This document shows, one piece after another, positions 40,663-51,073 of a DNA stretch of 64,000 nucleotides. Source of the stretch: Chondrus crispus (taxonomy: Eukaryota > Rhodophyta > Florideophyceae > Gigartinales > Gigartinaceae). Numbering within the stretch: the first letter of the stretch is position 1; each line of letters opens with the position of its first letter. The notes under the pieces were generated by a model, which was not told the DNA's origin, made no database searches, and worked only from the letters and a program-made list of their open reading frames with translations. The stretch covers positions 230,129 to 294,128 of the forward strand of contig NW_005178839.1 in NCBI RefSeq assembly GCF_000350225.1, written 5' to 3'. The translations under genes and the position numbers were made by a program.

Positions 40663-40939
40663 CTGGTGGGAACAGGTCGGGAAGGTTGAAGATGTTGTAG
40701 TTTATTCTGTTAGAGCTGCTGTACGATACTTGGATATATACTGCATTGCATGTGCAGATGCGTTCTCAGTGCATTCCAGCTTGTATAACGTAATCAACCT
40801 CAATTCCGCTGAATTGAGGAAATTGGTACTGTAGCATGTCAGACATGGGCCGTCAACTTTGGGGTCCATTATACCGAACCTACTCCAACCTACGTGTCGC
40901 TGTAGTCGTATTACTCTTGATGCAGGATGCGCTCCACCA
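40663..40939 (-). repeat. Putative 5' LTR of copia element D (277 bp)
   Basis: Bounded by TGGTGG and CCACCA and placed directly beyond the primer site. On the minus strand it has a TATATATCC box (near 40730) and an AATAAAC poly(A)-like signal (near 40700). The partner LTR lies outside the window, so the right boundary is a guess and GTGCA (40940-40944) as target duplication cannot be checked. Confidence 0.5.
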
Positions 40940-43107
40940 GTGCACCGTACTGGTATTCCCATCAACTTTCAGTTGAATTATAGCTGGTCAACAAAACACG
41001 TAGCAATGCTGTGCGTCTACAGTAAAAACAGAAGTGGACGGAGACTTACAAAAAAGCCCGCCTCTTTGGGAAACATGCCGATCATTGCGTATTTAAACGC
41101 CACTCTTCCAAGCAACCTCCGGACAGTACACTCTTTTTATCTCCTCCATCATCACACCTTCCCATTCAGCTCCCCTCTTTAAAGAGGGGAGCTGAATGGG
41201 AAGGTGTGATGGAATGGAATTCCATTCCGAGGGTCACCAATGCATCCAATCACCCAGTCACAGGCGAGAACTGCACTTCAGCTACTACCAGATGCGGCAG
41301 TTGAGCGAAACAACTAAATAAGTCGTTACGAACAAGACGATCCCGGACCGCCAGCATGATAGTTATTAAATGGCAGCCCTCAATATGAATCCGCCTTCTA
41401 ACCCACAATATCGTCCACACACCCATCATGCCCCCCAGTACCGCCCCTGCCCTCCTATCTTCGCATAGGGGACTGGAGGCATCATCAACGCGACCCTTTT
41501 AACCACTCCGAATTGCAAACCAGACCCTTTACAGCTCGACTACCGTAGCACCTGCGCACCATTGGCGTTGGTGCTCTCCAACGCTGATCACCCTCCTCCT
41601 TCCCTTCCCCTGTCTTATGGATAAACATGATGCCAATGCGGCATGCCCTTGTATGCCTCGCGTTTCTCCTCCATCTATCGTTCTATTTGTTCCATGATCT
41701 GTCCTCTGCCTACGCCGTGCTCTTCCTCTCTTCCTCGACCGACCTTGCTTGCCAACTCCATCTTTCGACAGTAACAGGAACACTCTCGGCGTATCCTAAT
41801 CGCTCAGCCATAACTATCTCCACCTAATCCTCCCTCGGTCCCACATCAACCGCCATCACGTCAGAGCCACCCTCTTATAGCCTTCACACAGGCTGCATTT
41901 CGTTCTGCAACCACACTTCTACCCATGCGCACTCGACGTCACCCACGTCCTGCACCTCGACGCCCCGTTCATTCCACCACCTGCGTCCTCGTCCTTCTTT
42001 CGCAGGTACCGCACAACTCCACTTCCGTCCGCGTCGACCTCACCCTGCTCGGATCGGTAACCACGCAGCCCGTGGCAATCTCCCCACATCACCACCTCGC
42101 GCCTGCAACAGCCGGCGCCCACGGGATGGCCGCCACCACTGCGCCGCGACTTGTCGCGAGAGCGCGTCCGCGTTCTTCCACTTCCCGCCCAGCGCGCCCG
42201 CCACACGAGCGCCCCCGGACGCGGCCCCCGCGCATTACCCCACAGTCACCGCCCGCTTGCACATGAACACACTTCATCGCAGGCTATCAGAGACGAATGT
42301 CCGAACCGCACGACCAGCTTGCCATCCCGATCTTGCTTGTCTGCCGCGCATTGGCCCGCCCCGTATCTACCGTATAAACCCGCGCCAGTTTATCCCGCGC
42401 CGTCAAAGAGAACATCTGCATAGCAAAACACACACCCTTGTGGAGCGATGCGCCGGAGGGAAGGCCTTCCTCGCACATAAGGTCCGGAAGCGGTAGCGGA
42501 TCCTCAGTCGATGTAGACCGCAGTGTGTCGTCGATACCATTGACCTGCAAAATAGTTACCAAGGTCTTGCTTAGTTGTACGGTGTTTACAGTAGCCGGAG
42601 TTGCATTTCCCTGGCGTCTCTGTTTGTGCCCAGTTGCTTTTAGATTTCTCTACTGTAAAGGAACCTAGGAAGGAACGAAGGATTTGTGACTTTACACAGT
42701 CTTTTGTGTCTCTATCGGTATTTGGTTAAGAGACCTACTGTAGCTCTATCTCACCTACTTATCCCAACCTCTCAGTAATGAATCCTATATCCATGACCTC
42801 TATCTGCAAACTAGCACCACTCCTTTATGTTCCCTTCGCGTCCTCTTGGGCGAAGGGAATTTACAATCACTATTGATACACAAGAGCACATTGTAACAAT
42901 CATAACGGTAGCGAGCGTTGGGATCCAGGGTGCCAGCAAAACAGTGCTGCCTCAGAACGGGCCGGAGAGTTTATTTTCTATTGTTTTCGGACACGTGGGG
43001 TGCTCTCGCCGAATCAGCGAGAGGCATGCCTGGCAGATCGAAATATGAAGGGAGCTGTCAGGGAATCGCCGTGCCGCCTTCTGCGTGAAACAGCCCGGAC
43101 AGAATTC
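40940..43107. other. Intergenic region between copia D and the Harbinger element
   Basis: No credible gene. It holds two adjoining perfect palindromes (41150-41228). The Pro/His/Arg-rich frames at 41925-42423 and their reverse are low-complexity shadows of a C-rich stretch. A further hairpin, TTCCCTTCGC with GCGAAGGGAA, lies near 42828-42857. Confidence 0.5.
41150..41228. repeat. Perfect 62-bp palindrome followed by an 18-bp palindrome
   Basis: 41150-41180 is the exact reverse complement of 41181-41211, with no spacer (centre TCTTTAAAGA). It is followed at 41211-41228 by GGAATGGAATTCCATTCC, another perfect palindrome. Such a spacer-free inverted repeat should be unstable; it may be a recent fold-back insertion or an assembly artefact. 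Confidence 0.9.
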
Positions 43108-43314
43108 AGAGTTTGCGCCTGGAGAGAATTCTGCAATTCTTGAAAGAAATTCGCTCATGACCGTTGCAGAATTCTGTATCAAAATTTTAGTTGTGAAAAA
43201 TTACAGACGAATTTACGCTAAGAAAGTTGTGATTAAAGTTGTGAGTATTATCTGAAGCCCTTCTGTAGCCGTACTCGACCCGATTGTCCATACGCAAATC
43301 CACTACCATGACTA

Positions 43315-44421
43315 GTGGTAGACAGTGCGACTACACGCAAAAAGCAATTGCTAAACGGGCGAATACTCTCAGCACTGTTTTCGCTTGCGAAACGGCGTCA
43401 GCAACACCCTACATCGCTTTTCTCATCATCGACATGTATCTCTCTCATCGCTTTAAAGCTTCAAGCCCAAGAAATTGAATTGAACAAGTCTATCTTACAA
43501 AGCAATCGCATTAGCGGTTCGCAGTTTTCTTTCAATTTCAATTCTTTTAGAGAGTCGGAATGCATTTTATACTTTCGCTTCAACAAAGAAAACGTTTTAA
43601 GAATGATGTATGCCATGGCATGGCCGAGTGAAAAGACATGTACTACTCGAAACAGATACTCTGTCTCTCCGATTTTATCTACTTGCATTGTTCTTCGCCG
43701 CCTTTGTACACCGTCAAGAGGGAAGGATATTGAAATCTTCTCTTCAAAGCATGCTTCTCAACTTTCTGAAATATTTCGGGAAGCTATAGAACACCTACTT
43801 GATGCACGGAGTGAGCTTATTACAGGACAAATCAGCACGCAGTTCATACAAGATCAGGCGGAAAGATTTGCAAAAGCCGCTTTCGAAAAGAGCGGTGGAC
43901 TTGGAAACTGTCTTGGTTTTATTGACGGAACAGTAATTGGCATCGCTCGAACAAGTGACTACGATAGTCAGCTGGTTGCATACAACGGCCATAAAAGGAA
44001 GCATGCATTGAAGTATCAAGCCGTCAATAGTCCGGATGATATGATACTTCATGCGTATGGTCCAATGGAAGGACGGCGTCACGACTGGACATTGTACGTC
44101 AGAAGTGGCCTGGACGAGCAACTTCCTTCTTTGCTAAATATAGATGGCAAGCGGTACTGCCTCTACGGTGACTCTGGATACAGCAGAAGGTGGTTCATGG
44201 AAATTCCCTATCAGGGAAGCAACCTAAGTGTGGAGCAGAGAGCATTCAATAAGGCCATGTCATCATCGCGGATTACAGTGGAATGGATTTTGAAGGAAGT
44301 GAAGATGTGTTTGTCTACCCTGGGACGACAAACGCAAAATGAAAGTAATGGAATATCCCGTAGGAGCACTTTATATGGCTGGTATGCTGCTCTCCAATAT
44401 GAAGAATTGTATCTACCCTAA
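43315..44421 (+). CDS. PIF/Harbinger transposase (DDE_Tnp_4)
   Basis: Cuts and joins the transposon ends. The catalytic triad is visible: Asp in LGFIDGTVIGI, Asp in YCLYGDSGYSRR and Glu in ITVEWILKEVK, with the family signature NGHKRKHALKYQAV and YGPMEGRRHDW between. The first codon given is a GTG; the only nearby ATG (43308) is in a different frame, which itself reads a plausible N-terminus (MTSGRQCDYTQKAIAKRAN) to 43478. A small frameshift or intron near 43460 may therefore join the two. The core from about 43560 (FRFNKENVLRMM) is certain. It ends at TAA 44419-44421. Confidence 0.85.
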   Translation: MVDSATTRKKQLLNGRILSALFSLAKRRQQHPTSLFSSSTCISLIALKLQAQEIELNKSILQSNRISGSQFSFNFNSFRESECILYFRFNKENVLRMMYAMAWPSEKTCTTRNRYSVSPILSTCIVLRRLCTPSRGKDIEIFSSKHASQLSEIFREAIEHLLDARSELITGQISTQFIQDQAERFAKAAFEKSGGLGNCLGFIDGTVIGIARTSDYDSQLVAYNGHKRKHALKYQAVNSPDDMILHAYGPMEGRRHDWTLYVRSGLDEQLPSLLNIDGKRYCLYGDSGYSRRWFMEIPYQGSNLSVEQRAFNKAMSSSRITVEWILKEVKMCLSTLGRQTQNESNGISRRSTLYGWYAALQYEELYLP

Positions 44422-44608
44422 TCAGATATCGACCTATTTCAAGTGCAGTCCGCCGACCCTGGAGGACTATCTATCGCATAAGGATTAGCGTGAGTTCTCG
44501 CCCCTCGTCCGCCCGCGCGGAGCTTCGCTCCGCGCGAGCAGAAAACCGGCGGACAAAGTAGGCGAAAAGGCATTTTTCTTTAGTAAACATTGAAATGGGT
44601 GCTCAGAA

Positions 44609-45248
44609 TGTAGCATAACCGCCGGCTACTGTACTATACATTAGATTTAGAATTAGATCTAACGCTGTAAGGTACAGACCTTACAGCGTGCGCGCGCGCA
44701 TGCCTTACAGCGCGCGCGCACCAACACGTGTACCCCACGTGTAGCACACGTATGCTGTCAGCCCCGACGGCTGACAGCGTTACAGTGCGGGCCGGCCCGC
44801 ACTGTATACAGTAAGTCGACTACAGTACAGTCCGTATTGTACTGTAGACGGTTAATTAACTTGTACAATAAATATAGGGAGCGACCGCGGGCGGGGGGGA
44901 GGAGGACAGGCAACCCTCCACCGACGGTCGACCTCCCAGTTTACTCTACTCACACCGCCGTTCGGCGAGTAGTTACCACCGAGCGGGTACTGGACGCGCG
45001 CCACACCGCTGCGAGCTGCGATCCGCCTCCGCCCGTCAGTACCGGATCGTCAACCGGTACTGCTCCGGGGCGTCGAGGCATCGATCCGCTCGCCTACGCG
45101 CGCGTCCCGCCGACCACGCTCTACCCCCCGCTATCGGCTCGCTTCTGGTGGCGTTGGTTGGTTCAAGACCCTCGGTACGCCGATCTGGGGTCTTCCGCCG
45201 AACATCGCGAACACCCCTCTGCCGTGTGTGGGGTGTTCATTCGATACA
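44609..45248 (+). repeat. Solo LTR related to element B (about 640 bp)
   Basis: Begins TGTAGCATAACC like element B and ends GGGGTGTTCATTCGATACA against GGGGGTGTTTATGCTACA in B. CAGAA precedes it (44604-44608) and recurs at 45247-45251, overlapping the LTR end. Sequence is well diverged from B, yet the hairpins remain: 44662-44689 (12-bp stem), 44754-44778, 45038-45061, plus a perfect 26-bp palindrome at 44781-44806. No internal element sequence is present, so it arose by LTR-LTR recombination. Confidence 0.85.
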
Positions 45249-45350
45249 GAAGCCATTTCTTTACTTCTTGTTAAGGGCCTCTATCAGGAGCTTGTACTTA
45301 GCTAATTATAGCTCTTGCATCTTCTCACGCTCCTCACTTCGCTCCTCGCG

Positions 45351-46038
45351 CTAGCGCTCACGCCCCGCGTGGTCAAACTCGCTGTGCTCGAGCTCAAACT
45401 GTAACTTCTCGCGGTCGAGCTCAATGCGCGCAAGGTCTGCGTCTCGCAGGTTTGAGCTGAAGGCAGCCATGTCCACTGAAGGGGCAGCTCGCACAGATCT
45501 CGCTCTCGATTTCTTCCTCGCAGATCCAGTTTCTTCTGCTTCTGATCCGCTTCCCGAATCGCTCAGCTTTCTCTTTGTCACGGACGCGATAAGCGCCTTT
45601 CCAATGTGATCCTTCTCTTCATCGTTCTTGCGCTGCGCGGTCTTCTCAGCAGCTTTGGTAGCCAACACGTCGTCCCGAGCTTGTCGCATGTCCATCAGCA
45701 ACTCTTCAAGCTCTCCATCCTCACTTCCGATGCCAGACATGCGACGTTCGCAGCTATCCCGCTTGTCGAATTGGTCCTGAATGCGCTTGTATCTGTCGAG
45801 CACGCTTTTCCATGTTACCTTCTCATGCAAAGCCGCATTCGCATTGATATTACCTCCTGCTTCTTGATATTTGTCTCGCGTCTCACCAAACGCCGCAAGG
45901 TGCGCTGGCAGCCGCGACTTCTCGCACGATTACGAGGTCCTCCTCAGTTGAAAACCTTGATTGACGCCCGGCCTTGCTTTTACCGGTACTAGCTTCATCG
46001 GCAGTCGCCGTAGGGGAGGAGGGAATGACTTCGGACAT
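45351..46038 (-). pseudogene. Harbinger Myb/SANT-like partner protein, frameshifted
   Basis: Second gene of the transposon, normally a DNA-binding helper for the transposase. From ATG 46038 (MSEVIPSSP) the frame reads a SANT-like start (RFSTEEDLVIVREV) and then meets a stop; one base over, at about 45915, it continues as HLAAFGETRDKYQEAG, WKSVLDRYKRIQDQFDKRD and an acidic and basic tail with a coiled coil to 45351. A single extra base explains the break. The C-terminal frame alone starts at 45830. Confidence 0.75.
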
Positions 46039-46140
46039 TTTGAGAAGAGCAAGTGCAGGTGATGGGTGAGATGAAGATGACGTTGAGTACAGTTGGCGCG
46101 AACTGAGTAAATATTGGTCACAAGAATTGCAGTCACAGTT

Positions 46141-46257
46141 TCTCTAACGGCTCACTTTTCTGCAATTGCCGTCACGACCGAATTGCAGAATTCTGCAATT
46201 ATTTACAGGTGCAGAATTCTGCAATTATAATTGCAGAATTGTCAAGGCGTAAACTCT
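46141..46257 (+). repeat. Subterminal palindromic repeats of the Harbinger element
   Basis: AATTGCAGAATTCTGCAATT at 46181-46200 is a perfect 20-bp palindrome, and the same units recur at 46211-46242. Related copies (AGAATTCTGCAATT, GCAGAATTCTG) lie at 43126-43180 near the left end. Likely transposase or SANT-protein binding sites. Confidence 0.6.
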
Positions 46258-47784
46258 CTAATGTGCCTGAGCACAGCCGGGCTGTAGGCAAGGATGGCTG
46301 ACGTGGAGGGAGGAAGATTGAGTAGATTCGGTTTTACGGCCGCCCTGTAGCTCGGCTATTTAGAGTAGGGAAATGAGGAGACTTGAGTAAAGAGGGGGCA
46401 TCGACCTTTCGGAGTAAACTTCTGTTGCACACATGTTCTCGAGTTTTGCGATTCAGGATCGCGATTTTGGCAAAACTGGTTCCTCACCTCTACAAATCGC
46501 AGCCTACCTTGAAGATATCAAACAGGTCAGGTTGCTCCACAGCCATAATTCTGCATGTGGGCAAGGACATAGAGCAGCTCATTAACTTGTACGTGTCCCC
46601 TCTGTGAGTCGTCCGCATCTGAAGCCCAAGTTCGATTCTTATTATGCCTCACCGAATGACAAACCCGCACCTGAAAGCAACAAAAGCCAATTGTTATGTA
46701 TAGCGTGGTAGAAGCAAACCCTTCAAAAGTGACATGCCGATTGTGGACAATTTGAAGGGCAAACAACACAGCGATGTAATAATAAAGATAAAGATAGGTT
46801 ACTTCCCAATACAAGCAAGCAGTTTCTTCAATATCATGGTTGAATGGGGGAGATAAATTGGTGGTTGCGTGATCGTTGTAGGTATGTTTCAAAAGTTAAA
46901 CACCTATTATACAGTTCGGGAAAGTCTCCACCTGTAAACAGACTGCTTTATCATCTGCAGACCAGGGCCAGAGCAGGTGCACAAAAAGTACTGCGTGAAG
47001 AATGACATTCTTGTTCATGTACGGTGCGCAACGCTGCAATGTCAAGTCTCAGCACCTGTTCAGGGGCTCTCGAGAATGAACCTACTTTGGGTTACACTTA
47101 ATCCTGAGTGTGACATGGGGTATTGGCTCGAGAAAATCGTAAAGTAATGCCGCTTAGCCATAGAAAAGAAGCTTGATTCGATGGTGTTTCCTTTCCGAGT
47201 ATACACAGAAGTAAGAGAAGTAGCATCGAATCGATTCCTCTTGGCCAAGTCTTCATGACATCTATTCTCTATAGGTGGTAGGCAGAGAAGGTTCGCCGGC
47301 TGGAGTCTTTCATAAAGAATATCGAACCATCTGCATTCTTCTTACTGGATCGGGGGAGGGCGGGGGCGGGGGCGTGGGGCCATGCAAACAGCCCGTCGTC
47401 TCTCTCTGACTACATTTCTGACTTCTTCCAATATCGTACAAAATACAGCACATCGATGGTCTCTATGGTTGTTTTTTGTCGAAACAATTCTTTCCTATTT
47501 GCATCCGTCAAACGCCCGGTTCGCTGTCTTCTTATTGCATCTATATTAGTCATGAAATATTGCGTGGCGGAACCAAAATAGGTGCCCCCTTTACAGGTGT
47601 ATTTCGGTCTTTCATAGAACAGTTTTTCACAGCGTTTGGTACTATCAGCACTGCAGGAAGCAAGCAAGAGAGCATTCCGTCTTTACCGACTGTGGGAAAA
47701 CTCTGTGACGGAGATTCTTTTCTACAATTAGAAAACTGTTTCACGCGATCAGCTTCTTCACAACAGCCCTGAGTAAAGGGCATT
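46258..47784. other. Intergenic region upstream of the 47785 gene
   Basis: About 1.5 kb of AT-rich DNA without a credible gene. A G-rich run of GGGGGCGGGG type near 47350-47375 is the only notable stretch and could be promoter-associated. Confidence 0.5.
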
Positions 47785-48945
47785 ATGGCATCTGACTCGG
47801 AGAAGAAATCTGCTTTCAGAAGAGCAATCGGTCGAAAAAAGGCAGTCAAGGTCGTGGGTGAAGAGAAAAATGAAAACAAAGAAAAGTTTAGTCCGAAATT
47901 AGGCCGTACTCAGCAGCCAAAAGCGTCTTCTCGAAAGAGGAACCTGTGTAAGAAACTTGCAGGGTCAAGGGATGAGCCAGTATTTGGCTCAAGGGCAAAG
48001 ACCGGACTGTCAACGCTGAATGCCAAAGAAAGGGTACTTGAGCAGTATCCCGGTCTAAAGCTTGAATCACCTAAAAATAAGGCAGATGAGATTGTCTTTC
48101 AGGGCCCCAACAGTATCCGTGCAGAAGTCATCGACTTCAATGCCATGTTGATTGTTATGCAGGACAACATGAAAATGCTAACACATACGGCAGTAGAGCG
48201 ATTCTTCGAATGGATTCCTATCTTCTCAATATATATTGAAAGGTACGTAGTCGTTGAGGAAGACTTCATCTTGAAGTGGATTGAGAGGAAGTCTGAAACT
48301 CTAAGAGGTGATCTGAGACCGAGCTATAGGATGGTTCTTCGAGGAAAAATCCAACGGCAGATTCAAGATATCCAGGACATACAAGATGAGTTTATGCCTC
48401 ACCTTCCAGCTGGTGAGCGGCTCCCACGCCTTGTGGAGGCTGTTAAAACGTTCACAAAACACATTGAGGAATACTTGCAAGTAATTACGACGAAGCTTCC
48501 AGAAGTTATATCCAAGCACTATGAGAAGGCGGACATAGACAAAGCCAAAATACGAATTGTGAAACATATCGTGGCGCATGTTGGGTATCAAGATTTTCTT
48601 GCCATATACACAAGATGGATGAGACCAGGACAGCTGTTGGAATGGAAGACTACAGTGTTGTTTCCGTGTGATTTTAAGTTCTTTTCGTATGGAACATGGG
48701 ATAAGGACATGGACTATGCCCACTATCAGATTGCGTCGCAGTTTGCAGAAGCTCTCGAAGAAGAAAACGCTGAAGAAATTGAGTTAAACAAGCAAAGTAA
48801 GGTAGACTTTGAAAGAGCTCTAGCCAATAGGCAAGAAGCGGAAGGTTTGGAGGAGGACTTCGACGCAAATGAAATAGAATATGGAGACGCCGTACAGCCG
48901 GAAGATGATTTTGAAAGGCCACCACTCGAAGCAGAAAAGAAGTGA
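47785..48945 (+). CDS. Conserved-looking intronless protein, possibly hemerythrin-like (386 aa)
   Basis: Apparently a real host gene: ATG start (MASDSEKKSAFRR), host-like base composition, no stops. The first ~85 residues are Lys/Arg/Ser rich and probably disordered. Residues about 110-290 are predicted helical: IRAEVIDFNAMLIVMQDNM, FFEWIPIFSIYIERYVVVEE, VEAVKTFTKHIEEYLQV and IRIVKHIVAHVGYQDFLAIY. The second helix resembles the W-x-F/I...H-H-x-x-E-E helix of hemerythrin (HHE) domains, but most His ligands are replaced, so metal binding is doubtful. The C-terminus is acidic (EEDFDANEIEYGD). No near neighbours on its strand. Function not assigned; a hemerythrin fold is only a suggestion. Confidence 0.6.
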   Translation: MASDSEKKSAFRRAIGRKKAVKVVGEEKNENKEKFSPKLGRTQQPKASSRKRNLCKKLAGSRDEPVFGSRAKTGLSTLNAKERVLEQYPGLKLESPKNKADEIVFQGPNSIRAEVIDFNAMLIVMQDNMKMLTHTAVERFFEWIPIFSIYIERYVVVEEDFILKWIERKSETLRGDLRPSYRMVLRGKIQRQIQDIQDIQDEFMPHLPAGERLPRLVEAVKTFTKHIEEYLQVITTKLPEVISKHYEKADIDKAKIRIVKHIVAHVGYQDFLAIYTRWMRPGQLLEWKTTVLFPCDFKFFSYGTWDKDMDYAHYQIASQFAEALEEENAEEIELNKQSKVDFERALANRQEAEGLEEDFDANEIEYGDAVQPEDDFERPPLEAEKK

Positions 48946-51073
48946 CAAGTTGGCCCGCAGCTGATACTTGTTTTTTGTAAGAGCAGCAAGCGCTGTGAGC
49001 AGTGTACCTTGAATAGTTTTGAAAACTCTCCAGAACACTTCTGTCAGTTTTTGATGCAGTAGAATTTCTGTTGATTGTCAGCCTTCTTTCCCGTGAACAA
49101 TAGTCTTAAATGGCGCGCCACTAAAGTGAGAGTGTGTTCTATTCCAAAGGACCCGTCTAAGCCTCAAGAAGAACGGCGCGAGTGTCTTACACGAAGATCT
49201 CGTCATGAGGAACAGGCTAGAAACCAACTTCGATAATTTTTTACTGAGTCGCAAGCTACTACAGTATGCCGTCACTGCATAGGCGCTGAAGTCAGCTTCC
49301 TGGCCCTCGGGGACAACTTCTTTGAACTATCCTCGCAACATGAAATCAGGAGAGAGATTAGCCTTACATCATCATACAACATCAAACCGACAACCCGAAA
49401 TATTGTGTATTTAACATTAACCAATCCCGAAAACCTCTCGGAGCCCTTGACAAGGACAATAGAGTACAGTACCTGCATGAACTGCGTCGAAAATCGCAAT
49501 TGCTCGAATTCACGTGGGGGTCTGTGAAATATCCCTAGCCTGCGTAATGATCACTATACAGTAACGTTGTCCGTAAAGTCGCGAAAACACGAGTTTGCTC
49601 GGATATTCTGGTTGCAAAATTTCAGACGAGTTTTGCAAAACTCACAGCACACCGAAAACTCGGGACATGTGAGTTTTCCACGAGTTATCACATCCGCCTG
49701 ATTACTGTACGGCAGTGCCGGATCGACCCGTCTTGAAGGAAAACGAAGTGGGGTTTCCGCTCTCTCATCAGCACAAACGAGTCTCATACTGCACGGTTCG
49801 TACCGGTTTGCGTCATAGACGCCCCTATCACTTCATCTACCCAGAGTCCATCAACGGATCGAAGCACCACAAGATCTGCCACATATGCCGCTAAAGCAAT
49901 CGCAGAAGACAGACAAGTAGAAGCTTCTAAAAAGCGGTCCTCTCTAAACGGCCCCCCTCAGCCCGTCAAGAAGACGAAACACATCGCCCTTTCGACTGAG
50001 AACTATTCTATCCTTGTGGCGAGCTACAATATTCGCTTCAGCGAGTATTCGCCCAGGTGCACGTGATCCGTCGGACGGCACAACGATGTAAAGGGGGGGT
50101 GCTGGAGACGTCGGACAAAAACCTCATTATTAAAAGGAAAAAGTACTTGTAATTGTCAAGCAATCACCATTTTTTATGTTTTGCGACGGGGACACTCTCA
50201 GCCTGTCGTCCACTGGGACTTGGCGAAAACAACCACGGACACAGGAGAGGAGTGAGATTGAAGCGCGCGGACACTTTTGCACCTCAACCGAGCACTAAGA
50301 TCGGACATCCAAGCAAATAAATAAAAAATAGAAAAGTCCGCCTATTTTGTATTTTTGGGTTGTTGCACACTTATACGTAGAAAGCCGTAAGCAATCGATT
50401 GAGATATTTTTTCTTTAATTTCAACCACGTCGTTCTGATATACGGCGCACTATCTGGCGCCGTTACGCGCGGCGGTGCTCCTTGGCCCGTGTCGGAGATA
50501 TTTTTCAAAATATTTTGCATGTCCGATTTTTTTGTCACTGTCCGACAACACCAGCAACCCCCTTTACCAGACTTGCGTTTGTTGCGGGCAGGTACCTTGC
50601 TGGAGGTCAGTCCGCAAAACTCGTGGTGGGATTTTTCAAACTCGGGTTTACTGTCGATATATGCAACCCTGGCGCGCTGTGGACAGAGACAAGTAAATGT
50701 GTACAAGTTGGTACCCCCCCGAAGTTGTACACTTCATGAAAATAAACGAAAAATCAGCTTCCAAACATCTGCCGAAGTCGATTTTCACATGGCTAAACAG
50801 AGCACGGGTCCCCGAATCCTGTGCTGTAAACGGCGAATCGCCTCATTTACGGCAAACGCGGTCGCCTCTCGTGAGAGCATCACCTCAAACAAGGCATTTC
50901 TGCAAAAACGGACACCAAACTTGAACACTACAGTAATTGGGCAATTCAAATTGGACATGCAAATTTTTATCGTCAGAAAAACATTTCAAGCGCAGGTGGA
51001 TGCAGGCCACCTCCATTGCTATCGAAATGGATTAACCTGACGTCATTTCTCATTTGCTATCAAAGACGTTTTC
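48946..51073. other. Intergenic region, 2.1 kb
   Basis: No gene supported. Frames at 50371-50706 (minus) and 50399-51040 (plus) overlap each other and show no known motif. Confidence 0.5.

Larger units (their letters stand above)
8119..40939 (-). mobile_element. Ty1/copia retrotransposon D, split by three insertions
   Basis: Minus-strand copia element present as three pieces: 39038-40939 (5' LTR, primer site, Gag, protease, pre-integrase), 23086-24529 (integrase and start of RT) and 8119-8218 (RT). Removing elements C and B together with one copy of each 5-bp target duplication restores an uninterrupted reading frame at both joints. RT beyond 8119, RNase H and the 3' LTR lie left of element A, outside the window. 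The element is decayed: a stop near 24362 and a frameshift near 24080-24100. Confidence 0.9.
43108..46257 (+). mobile_element. PIF/Harbinger DNA transposon with both genes and a nested solo LTR
   Basis: Terminal inverted repeats AGAGTTTGCGCCT (43108) and AGGCGTAAACTCT (ends 46257) differ at one base, and both are followed inward by AATTCTGCAATT. Inside are a DDE transposase on the plus strand and a Myb/SANT-like protein on the minus strand, the usual two-gene layout of this superfamily. A 640-bp solo LTR is inserted between them. The flanking 3 bp (TTC and CTA) do not match, so the target duplication has mutated or the ends are off by a base or two. Confidence 0.8.

Noticed and set aside
41919..42423. 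Several overlapping frames on both strands in a C-rich stretch
   Set aside because: Low-complexity His/Pro/Arg sequence, all frames open together.
50371..51040. Overlapping plus and minus frames of 213 and 111 codons
   Set aside because: No motif, no repeats, no partner; AT-rich intergenic DNA.
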